A stretch of DNA of 64,000 nt from Pseudomonadota bacterium (GTDB taxonomy: Bacteria; Bdellovibrionota_C; UBA2361; SZUA-149; DAOLCO01): assembly GCA_027487795.1 (NCBI GenBank), contig JAIYCX010000039.1, positions 501,386-565,385 of the forward strand, written 5' to 3'. Below are positions 54,044-61,931 of the stretch, piece after piece. The notes under the pieces are model-generated. The model had not been told where the DNA came from. It worked only from the letters and a program-made list of their open reading frames with translations, and did no database searches. The position numbers and the translations under genes are program-made. Within the stretch, counting starts at the first letter, position 1, and every line of letters begins with the position of its first letter.

Positions 54044-55403
54044 GTTTAGAACCCTCCGCATTTAAATTGATATCTTTGTGTTCAGAATCCGGTAGGGTCA
54101 CAATTTCTTTTATTTCTGTTAGCGCCATTGAAGGGAAAAACTTTATAAAAACTAGTAATAGAGTGAAAAACCATCCAAAAGAACCTATCGTCATACCAAC
54201 TTCAGTCCAACTAAAATTATAAGTTCCCCAAGCATAAGGATCAAACTCTCTAGCCAGTGATTGAACCACGATGTTAAATCTTTCAAACCACATTCCAATG
54301 TTAATTAGAATCGATAGTATGAATAACCAAGTTAAGTTAGTTCGGCACTTTTTAAACCAAAGTGTTAGTGGGAAGAAACAGTTACATGAAACCATTATCC
54401 AAAATGCCCATGCCATATCTCCAAAAGGTCTGTACCAGAACTGATATCTTTCGTAAGGATTGTTACTGTACCATGCTATAAAGAACTCTATAGAATAAGC
54501 GTATGTAACGATACCAGAAGTAAACATTATTAACTGGCTCATTTTTTCATAGTGCCAGATAGTTAAATACTTCTCTAATCCCCACCATTTTCTCATTGGA
54601 ATAGTAATAGTCATTACCATTGCTAAACCTGAGAAAATCGCTCCCGCTACGAAATACGGAGGGAAGATTGTAGTATGCCATCCAGGTACGTTTGACATCG
54701 CAAAGTCCCAAGAAACTACAGAGTGAACTGATAGTACAAGCGGTGTAGCTAAAGCAGCGAAAAATCCATAAGCTGCCATGTAGTGTCTCCACTGACTTCC
54801 GCTACCTCTCCAGCCCAGTGCTGTGGCACTGTATAAAAGTTTTCTAAAACCAGTTGCTCTGTCTCTAGCAGCGGCAATATCTGGAATAAGACCGATAATA
54901 AAAAACAATACGCTTATTGTTAAGTAAGTACTAACCGCAAATACGTCCCAGAGAAGTGGGCTCTTAAAGTTTACCCAAAGATATCTCTGATTCGGATATG
55001 GTAGTAGCCAATAAAAGTTCCAAGGTCTACCCAAGTGAATGATTGGAAATAATCCAGCTGTTGCTACAGCAAAAACTGTCATAGTTTCAGCAATTCTGTA
55101 AATTGGCACTCTCCACTTTGCGCGGAAAAGAAAAAGAACAGCAGAAATAAGTGTACCAGAGTGAGCAATACCAACCCAAAAAACGAAGTCAGTGATGTAC
55201 ACACCCCAAGCTATTGGATTGTTAATACCAGCTAGACCAATACCTTGCATTAGCTGATTCTTCCAACTCATAGCTCCTACTAATAGGAAGCTTAACGAAG
55301 TAGCAATCAATAAGTACCAGCCCATTCTAGGCGCACTTATTGTTCGCAAGATATCATCGTTTACCGTTTTATAATCGACAATTATTGCGCCCGGATCTTT
55401 CAT
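54036..55403 (-). CDS. actC: alternative complex III, subunit C (NrfD-like quinol-binding)
   Basis: 455 residues with about ten membrane helices, of the NrfD/polysulfide-reductase family. ITDFVFWVGIAHSGTLISAV includes the conserved region near the quinol site, and LGRPWNFYWLLPYPNQRYLW is a family signature. It probably oxidises menaquinol or ubiquinol and passes electrons to ActB. It begins about 49 bp after actB. Confidence 0.93.
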   Translation of the reverse strand: MKDPGAIIVDYKTVNDDILRTISAPRMGWYLLIATSLSFLLVGAMSWKNQLMQGIGLAGINNPIAWGVYITDFVFWVGIAHSGTLISAVLFLFRAKWRVPIYRIAETMTVFAVATAGLFPIIHLGRPWNFYWLLPYPNQRYLWVNFKSPLLWDVFAVSTYLTISVLFFIIGLIPDIAAARDRATGFRKLLYSATALGWRGSGSQWRHYMAAYGFFAALATPLVLSVHSVVSWDFAMSNVPGWHTTIFPPYFVAGAIFSGLAMVMTITIPMRKWWGLEKYLTIWHYEKMSQLIMFTSGIVTYAYSIEFFIAWYSNNPYERYQFWYRPFGDMAWAFWIMVSCNCFFPLTLWFKKCRTNLTWLFILSILINIGMWFERFNIVVQSLAREFDPYAWGTYNFSWTEVGMTIGSFGWFFTLLLVFIKFFPSMALTEIKEIVTLPDSEHKDINLNAEGSKHE

Positions 55404-55452
55404 ATTTTGATCACTACCTATCTTAATCTATTTTACTATTCTAAATATTCTA

Positions 55453-58400
55453 TTAGCCGTGTTTATGTTCTGAGCTTTCTTCATGAGCAGCCCCATGAGA
55501 CGCGTCACCATGAGATGCATCACCGTGAGAATCTACAGGCTCAAGTTCCTTATGTGTAACTTTTGCCAAATAAGTAATCGCAGGCTGAGTATTTAACTCA
55601 AAATCAAGAGTCTTATACCCTCTCTTACTCTTTGACCACTTACTAACTTCACTTTTCTCATCCAATAGATTTCCAAACTTAATAGCATCAGCTGGACAAC
55701 TTGATTGACAAGCAGTCTTCACTTCACCATCTTGAATTGGTCTACCTTCATCCTTTGAATTAACCTGAGCTTCACGTACTCTCTGAATACAGAAAGTACA
55801 CTTTTCCATAATCCCTACGCTACGTACTGTAACATCAGGATTAAGTTGCCAATTAAGAGGCTCTGGCCATTCATAGTTAAACCAATTAAATCTTCTAACT
55901 TTGTAGTTACAGTTGTTTGAACAATACCTAGTTCCAACACAACGGTTATAAACCATAGTATTTAAACCATCTTCAGCATGGTATGTTGCGTAGACTGGAC
56001 AAACAGGCTCACAAGGAGCATTTCCGCAATGTTGACAAAGCATCGGTCCAAAGCCTGTTACAGGATGCTCGTCTGGTCCATCTGTATATCTTGCAATTCT
56101 AAGCCAGCTCATTTCTCTACCTTGCTTAGCTATTTGCTTACCGACAACTGCAATATTATTTTCAGCATAACAGGCTGTCACACAAGCAGAACAACCAGTA
56201 CATGCAGATAAATCTATCGTCATACCCCAACGGTATAAAGGATGTTCCATCTGTTTATACATCTGTGGTCTCTCAGCTTGAGTCCCTAGTGCTAGTGCAC
56301 CAGCATGAGGATTATGAGGATCTAATTTAACATTACCAGGAGCTTCTTTTTGAGTTTTTTCAAACTTTTCCTCAGTAACACTTCTTATGAAACCTCTCTT
56401 CAATTGAGTATTACTAAATTGAAGTTCAACTAGACTATCTAGTGCAACCGAAGGTCGTATTGAAGCATTTCTAGTAATAAGCTTAATGCTCTTACTACCA
56501 TTTAGTTCTGGCATCATCTTAAGTGGATTAACACCAACGCCACTTCCAAATCTTCCAAAAGAATCATGCCCTAAACCAAGTGGCAGAGCTACTAAGTTTG
56601 GATGAATATATTTTGTAACAAAAGCTGGAGCATCGACTCCGCCGTGGTTACCTTTGATATTGATCGTATCACCATGGTTAATACCATGCTTTTCAGCTGT
56701 ATCAGGATGTATTTCAATCCATGATCCCCAAACAGAGGTTGTCATTGGATCTGGCACTTCATGTAACCAAGGACGATTCGCTCCTCTACCATCTCCGTAA
56801 TGAACAGTCGGGAAAGTTAAACAAGAAATTCCAGAAACAGTCTCAACTTTAAGATCTGAAATAATTTTTGAAGCTTTCGCCCAATCTGAAGGAAGACTCG
56901 CATTTAAATACTTAGGATCTTTTAAGTCTCCACCCTTTGAAACAAAATCTTGAAATTTTTCTTCGAAGTTTGAGCTACTGTCTCCTAATCTATCCTTCCA
57001 TTGATCAACTATATAATCTCTGAAATTTGTATATTTCTTCTTAAACTGCCCTGCACCTTCAAGTTTATCAGAAGCATCCAGTGATAAAATTATATCCCCT
57101 AGACCTTGTGTTTTATGAAGAGGTTGCATTGCAGGTTGGTTGATTGCAAAGACACCAGGAAGTGGCTCTGAATCTGACCAAGTTTCGAAGTTTGTACTTA
57201 GTGGCAAAATTACATTAGATAACTTAGATGTTTCATCTAATGATCTACTAATTGAAACTACTGTTTCTACTTTTCCTGTCGCAGCATCAAAACCTGATGA
57301 TCTTGGAATAGAGAAAGCTGGGTTGATATCTATTAGGAATAAAGTACCGACTTTATTACCCTTCATGTCTTCTATTAAAGCTGATAATTTATCTGGTGTG
57401 CCAGTAATAATGTCAGATTCACCTGAGATATTTGCAGCTTCTTTAGATAAAAGAACTGATTTACCAATATTGCCTAAACAATCATTTATCATCAAAGCTA
57501 AAATAGCAGCTTCACCAGAGTACTCACTGACAGAGGATCCACCAGCGACTACTAAACTACTCTTTGCATTAATCAAATCATTTATTAGATCTGTAAATAG
57601 CTCTTGCTTTATATCAGTCTCTGCTAGCGCTTTTGATTCATCAAACGCAATTAAAACTTTCTTAGCAGCTTCTTTTAACTCGCCATTTACTGTTCTTTTC
57701 TTTACTAAATTAGAAAGAACTAATTTAAGAAATGAAATTTCAGAGGAAGGTGAATTTTTAAGCCAAACATCTGCATTTGAAGCCGTTAGAGATAATCTTG
57801 GCTCTACATGATAGACCTTACTGATCTTCCCAGCGTTCTTTTCAGGAACTCTCTTGGAAGAATATTCCTTTGTAAACTTAACAGGAGAAACCCATGTTTC
57901 TAAATAATCAGCCCCAATTCCTAAAACTACTTCAGCCTTAGAGAAATCAAAATTAGCTTTAACATTAGCACCGTAAACAGTTTCGGTCGCAAAATTTAAT
58001 GCATTTTCATTTAGAAGCTCATAAGTAATTATTTCTGAGCCCTTAATTTTTGATGCAAACTGTTTTAGAATTTTCTTTTCAGATCCTGATAATTCTTTAG
58101 TTAAGAAAACAGTCTTTTTTCCTGACGTTGCTGTTGTGGTAACTTTTTCAGAAACTGCTGATACCGCTTCCATCCAAGTAGCTGCCTTGAAAGGCTCACC
58201 AACTTTTCTCATTAATGGTGTTCTAACTCTATCTGGATCATAAACTGCTTGAACAGAAGATTGTCCGATTGAGCAAAGACCACCCTTGTTTACTGGATGC
58301 TGAGGATTACCTTCTACTTTAAGAACTCTACCCTCTTTTGTTCTAACTAGAACACCGCAACCAGCAGAACATTCATTACAAGTACCAGCATACCAAGTGG

Positions 58401-58548
58401 CATTTCCTGGAACAACCTCATCAGGTTGTATTACGTATGGAATAATTTTTTCTGGAAGATCCTTTGCACAACCCGAAGCAACTAGTCCGGTTCCTGCACC
58501 AAGTACTTTTAAAAAATCTCTTCTGTTAAAGCCTTTCTTTTCACTCAT
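55453..58548 (-). CDS. actB: alternative complex III, subunit B (iron-sulfur/molybdopterin-like)
   Basis: About 1031 residues from the second ATG. A twin-arginine signal (NRRDFLKVLGAGTG) is followed by a molybdopterin-oxidoreductase-like part with one N-terminal Fe-S motif (CNECSAGC), then a ferredoxin-like part with four clusters' worth of Cys: CTGCSACVTACYAEN, CQHCGNAPCEPVCPV, CVGTRYCSNNCNY and CTFC with later Cys. In solved complexes the large part holds no molybdenum cofactor. The C-terminus ends in a His/Asp-rich tail with SHGD repeats, an extra not needed for the core fold. Confidence 0.93.
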   Translation of the reverse strand: MSEKKGFNRRDFLKVLGAGTGLVASGCAKDLPEKIIPYVIQPDEVVPGNATWYAGTCNECSAGCGVLVRTKEGRVLKVEGNPQHPVNKGGLCSIGQSSVQAVYDPDRVRTPLMRKVGEPFKAATWMEAVSAVSEKVTTTATSGKKTVFLTKELSGSEKKILKQFASKIKGSEIITYELLNENALNFATETVYGANVKANFDFSKAEVVLGIGADYLETWVSPVKFTKEYSSKRVPEKNAGKISKVYHVEPRLSLTASNADVWLKNSPSSEISFLKLVLSNLVKKRTVNGELKEAAKKVLIAFDESKALAETDIKQELFTDLINDLINAKSSLVVAGGSSVSEYSGEAAILALMINDCLGNIGKSVLLSKEAANISGESDIITGTPDKLSALIEDMKGNKVGTLFLIDINPAFSIPRSSGFDAATGKVETVVSISRSLDETSKLSNVILPLSTNFETWSDSEPLPGVFAINQPAMQPLHKTQGLGDIILSLDASDKLEGAGQFKKKYTNFRDYIVDQWKDRLGDSSSNFEEKFQDFVSKGGDLKDPKYLNASLPSDWAKASKIISDLKVETVSGISCLTFPTVHYGDGRGANRPWLHEVPDPMTTSVWGSWIEIHPDTAEKHGINHGDTINIKGNHGGVDAPAFVTKYIHPNLVALPLGLGHDSFGRFGSGVGVNPLKMMPELNGSKSIKLITRNASIRPSVALDSLVELQFSNTQLKRGFIRSVTEEKFEKTQKEAPGNVKLDPHNPHAGALALGTQAERPQMYKQMEHPLYRWGMTIDLSACTGCSACVTACYAENNIAVVGKQIAKQGREMSWLRIARYTDGPDEHPVTGFGPMLCQHCGNAPCEPVCPVYATYHAEDGLNTMVYNRCVGTRYCSNNCNYKVRRFNWFNYEWPEPLNWQLNPDVTVRSVGIMEKCTFCIQRVREAQVNSKDEGRPIQDGEVKTACQSSCPADAIKFGNLLDEKSEVSKWSKSKRGYKTLDFELNTQPAITYLAKVTHKELEPVDSHGDASHGDASHGAAHEESSEHKHG

Positions 58549-58596
58549 TATCAAGCTTTCTCACTCTATTAGTTTAGATAAAATTAAAATAATTAA

Positions 58597-59292
58597 TTAA
58601 TAATGGCACAAGCCACAATCGATACTCACACCCTGATCTCTGTGACAGCTAACACAGAATCCCATTTTAAGAGTAGATACTCTCTCAACAACTTCCATAT
58701 TCTGCACTTGACCATGGCAATTTTGACATCCTACACCAGCTTTTATATGCCTTTGGTGATTGAAATTAGCGTGTTCTGGTAAATTATGAACAGGCATCCA
58801 TTCAACTGGAATTTTCTTATCCCAATGTTCTTTTAGGATTTTTATTTTAGGTGAATCGACCTTTACTACTGAGTGACAACCCATACAAACTTCTAACGAA
58901 GGTACTGTTGCATATGAACTCTTTGAAACACCAGAGTGACAATACTGACATTCAATACCATTTTGTTTTACGTGTAATACGTGGCTAAATGGAACTGGTT
59001 GTTCTGGCTTATAACCTCTACGATAATGCTCTGGTATCAGGAAATCTAATAGAGGAATATCAGAGAAGACGGCCTGACCACCTCTCCAAAGACCTGCAAG
59101 GATTTGATCCCGAGAAATATTAGTAGTTTTTGCAGCATCTTGTTGACTATCTTGTGTATCAGCAGCTTTATCCTGAGCTTCTGCAAAAAAACTGGTTAAA
59201 AATGAATTAGACAAACTAGAGTCAGTGATGACTAAAGCTGTAAATACCGAGGTAATGATAAGAGCCGTTAAGCCCAGAAAAAGATTTTTCAT
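58597..59292 (-). CDS. actA: alternative complex III, subunit A (pentaheme cytochrome c)
   Basis: 231 residues. One N-terminal membrane anchor (about residues 3-23) is followed by five CxxCH motifs (CQYCH, CMGCH, CQNCH, CVSCH, CGLCH), the count expected for ActA. It carries electrons from the Fe-S subunit toward soluble carriers. It is the first gene of the act operon and diverges from argS, with 237 bp between. Confidence 0.95.
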   Translation of the reverse strand: MKNLFLGLTALIITSVFTALVITDSSLSNSFLTSFFAEAQDKAADTQDSQQDAAKTTNISRDQILAGLWRGGQAVFSDIPLLDFLIPEHYRRGYKPEQPVPFSHVLHVKQNGIECQYCHSGVSKSSYATVPSLEVCMGCHSVVKVDSPKIKILKEHWDKKIPVEWMPVHNLPEHANFNHQRHIKAGVGCQNCHGQVQNMEVVERVSTLKMGFCVSCHRDQGVSIDCGLCHY

Positions 59293-59432
59293 CTATATTT
59301 AAACTTCAGGAGTCCTTTTGTATTCTTACTCTTTGAAAATTTTAGAGAACACTATATTTAGGATGTTGGTGATTTTTCTGCAAGCAAAAGTTCTAATATT
59401 TTATAGACTTATTTTAAATTATAAAATACTAG

Positions 59433-59491
59433 ATAAGTGCATTATTAATATAGAGTAAAATATCCGCACTTATTATACATAATTTTACTCT
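59433..59491 (+). promoter_or_regulatory. interleaved inverted repeats in the argS leader
   Basis: ATAAGTGC (59433) can pair with GCACTTAT (59466), and AGAGTAAAAT (59452) can pair with ATTTTACTCT (59482). The arms alternate, so both hairpins cannot form as simple stems together; they would be alternative folds or a pseudoknot, 38 bp before the argS start. Confidence 0.4.
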
Positions 59492-59529
59492 TTTAAACTT
59501 AATAAAATAAATTATAAATATTTAAAATA

Positions 59530-61299
59530 ATGAGTAGTTTTCTAAATAAATTAAGGCGAAGTATTTCAGAAGAGCTTTCAAATCTTACGAACATCACATC
59601 TACAGACATTGTAAAACTCCTTGAACAACCAAAACAATCAGATCATGGAGATTTATCATACCCTTGCTTTCAAATTGCTAAAAATCAAAAAATAAATCCG
59701 GCACAGTTAGCAAGTAACTTAGCTACGAGTCTTAATGACTACTATAAAAATAGTCCAAATAAATTTATTTCAACTGTTACTGCAATAGGCCCTTTTCTAA
59801 ATTTCAAATTTTCTTTTGAAGAAATTGCTAACGAAATTTTATTTAAAGAAGTTCAACAAGAACAAACTCAAGATAAAGTTATTACAATAGAATACTCTAG
59901 TCCTAATATTGCAAAACCTTTTCACGTCGGTCACCTGAGAGCTACTCTGATAGGGAATTGTTTAGATAAACTATACAGAAAGCTAGGGTACAAAGTCGAA
60001 AGCATTAATCATCTAGGTGACTGGGGCACTCAATTTGGATTCGTCTACGCAGGCTGTAAAATTTGGGGTGAGCCTGAAGAATATTCAGTTTCTTCATTGG
60101 TAGAATTATATAAAAAAGCTACTGGATTAAAAGAAGATCAAGAAAAGAATAGCGATGCAGGTACTAAGCTAAAAGAAGGAGAAATAGATGTTAATGAACT
60201 AGCTAGATCTTATTTTTCGAAACTCGAAGCTGGAGAAAAGGATGAGACTATTTTTTGGGAAAAGTGTGTCAGTGTTTCTATAAAGTACCTAAAAGAAACT
60301 TACCAGAGAATGGGGATCTCATTTGATCATTACTTAGGAGAAAGTTTTTATTCAGATAAATTAGAAGATGTAAAAAAATCTCTCACTGATGCTGAACTTT
60401 TAACAGAGTCTAAAGGTGCGCTAGGTGTGGACTTAGGAGAATCACTTGGTTTCGCAAGAATAACTACTCCCGATGGTAGATCCTTATACTTAAGTAGAGA
60501 TATCGCAGCAGCTGAGTACCGTGCTTCTAGATTTAAATTTGATAAAAGTATTTATGTAGTTGGTTCTCCACAAACTCTTCATTTTGAACAGCTAATTGGA
60601 ATATTAAAAAAACTTGGCAGAGATTATGCTCAGAATATTAAGCATGTCGCATTTGGTCACGTACTAGGAATGAAAACTAGAGGAGATGGTCAAGCTATTG
60701 AACTTAATTTTTTCCTCGATGAAGCAAAAGAAAGAGCACTGGATGCTTACAATAATCAAGTAACAAAAAGACCTGAAGGGCTAGACCAGGATAGTGTTTC
60801 AAATTCAGTGTCACTAGCTGCAATTATTTTTAGTACTTTAAATAGAACTAATATCAAAGATGTAACTTTTAATTGGGATGATGCGCTATCGTTTCAAGGT
60901 GATACTGGGCCGTATTTACTTTATGCCTTTGCTAGAATCCAAGGAATTGAAGATAGAGCAGCAGCTTCTGGCTTAAATTTAAAAGATTTAAATAGCAAGA
61001 CAGATTACATAACAGAAATTTCCAAATCCTTGATTAACGATGATAGTAAAGAACTGATCAGATCTATTTTGTACTTCGAAGAAGCATTAGAAAAAACGGC
61101 AGAAGACTTAGAGCCTTTAGTGCTGACTACATATGCACTAAATTTAGCTAAAAGTATTTCAAAGGCTTATTTAGGGTTAAAAGTAATTGGAGAAGAAAAA
61201 GAAGTTTCGCTGCTGAGATTACAGCTATTTAATAAAGCTAAAGAAAAACTTGGGCAGACTTTGGAAATATTAGGGATTACTCCGCTTAATAAGATGTAA
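59530..61299 (+). CDS. argS: arginyl-tRNA synthetase
   Basis: 589 residues. Class I synthetase charging tRNA-Arg. The N-terminal Add1-like domain (about 1-110) is followed by SSPNIAKPFHVGHLRATLIG with the HIGH-type signature HVGH, NHLGDWGTQFG, and a C-terminal DALR anticodon domain. GMKTRGDGQAIEL is the usual place of the KMSKS-equivalent. Length matches the family. Confidence 0.97.
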   Translation: MSSFLNKLRRSISEELSNLTNITSTDIVKLLEQPKQSDHGDLSYPCFQIAKNQKINPAQLASNLATSLNDYYKNSPNKFISTVTAIGPFLNFKFSFEEIANEILFKEVQQEQTQDKVITIEYSSPNIAKPFHVGHLRATLIGNCLDKLYRKLGYKVESINHLGDWGTQFGFVYAGCKIWGEPEEYSVSSLVELYKKATGLKEDQEKNSDAGTKLKEGEIDVNELARSYFSKLEAGEKDETIFWEKCVSVSIKYLKETYQRMGISFDHYLGESFYSDKLEDVKKSLTDAELLTESKGALGVDLGESLGFARITTPDGRSLYLSRDIAAAEYRASRFKFDKSIYVVGSPQTLHFEQLIGILKKLGRDYAQNIKHVAFGHVLGMKTRGDGQAIELNFFLDEAKERALDAYNNQVTKRPEGLDQDSVSNSVSLAAIIFSTLNRTNIKDVTFNWDDALSFQGDTGPYLLYAFARIQGIEDRAAASGLNLKDLNSKTDYITEISKSLINDDSKELIRSILYFEEALEKTAEDLEPLVLTTYALNLAKSISKAYLGLKVIGEEKEVSLLRLQLFNKAKEKLGQTLEILGITPLNKM

Positions 61300-61342
61300 T
61301 TTGAGTAATATAAAATGACTGAAAATCTTTCGTAAAAATCGC

Positions 61343-61376
61343 GATAACGGTAGGTTAAGAACCTTAGAACGTTATC
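61343..61376 (+). promoter_or_regulatory. hairpin ending 4 bp before a start codon
   Basis: GATAACG pairs with CGTTATC, and AGGTT with AACCT inside it. The stem ends just before the ATG at 61380, so any ribosome-binding site would be in the structure. Confidence 0.4.
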
Positions 61377-61379
61377 AAA

Positions 61380-61679
61380 ATGCCCTACGATCCAAGAATA
61401 AAAACAAGAGAACATTATTCTTATGTAACTATAGGAGTGAATAGACTTAAACAAATAGAACCGGGCAGCTTACCAAATAATAGTAAAACATCCGAGCGCT
61501 ATAGTAGAAGACCAAGAGTGCTATCAGTAAGTGCGTTAAGAAGGCAGCAGTTATTAGATTTTTACTTTGATTGTTTACTGAAATATCGAAGAGCATCATG
61601 TGAGTATAGAGCAGGAAATTTAAATGTAGTGTTTCCGCCAGGAATGTACAGGCCTTATTTAGACCCACCTAGGGTGTAA
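61380..61679 (+). CDS. small basic hypothetical protein
   Basis: 99 residues, rich in Arg, Tyr and Pro (MPYDPRIKTREHYSYVTIGV at the start, YRPYLDPPRV at the end). No signal peptide or membrane helix. No ribosome-binding site is visible because a hairpin fills the region before the ATG. No family is recognised, and the opposite strand is partly open too, so coding status is uncertain. Confidence 0.4.
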   Translation: MPYDPRIKTREHYSYVTIGVNRLKQIEPGSLPNNSKTSERYSRRPRVLSVSALRRQQLLDFYFDCLLKYRRASCEYRAGNLNVVFPPGMYRPYLDPPRV

Positions 61680-61841
61680 AAATCTAATCTACAATATATA
61701 AAATGACAAACTAAACCTCTAACGTTGGCAAGGTATTGTCTAAAGGGTATTTTTGTTTGTTTTGGGACAGATTTTCTATCTGATTTTATATATAAAAATT
61801 ACAGACTCATTCATCAAATATCAAATTAGCTCCAAAAAACA

Positions 61842-61881
61842 GAAATACACCAAAATTTAATTTATAATTTCGGTGTATTTC
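61842..61881 (-). terminator. inverted-repeat terminator for the large partial gene
   Basis: GAAATACACC pairs with GGTGTATTTC (10 bp, perfect). On the minus strand the right-hand arm is followed by CTGTTTTTTGG, a T run, about 50 bp past the stop of the large minus-strand gene. Confidence 0.6.
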
Positions 61882-61926
61882 AAAAGTCTCTGAGATTTTA
61901 GAAAGTCAGGATTTTAGAAAGTCAGG
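61878..61926 (-). repeat. dispersed motif copy c and 16-bp tandem duplication
   Basis: On the minus strand, CTCAGAGACTTTTGAAA matches the motif at 37.7 and 39.2 kb. Beside it ATTTTAGAAAGTCAGG occurs twice in tandem (61895-61910 and 61911-61926) just after the stop of the large minus-strand gene. Confidence 0.65.
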
Positions 61927-61931
61927 ATTTT

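Noticed and set aside
57140..57811. A 223-aa plus-strand frame
   Set aside because: It lies entirely antisense to actB, whose domains and motifs are continuous across the region.
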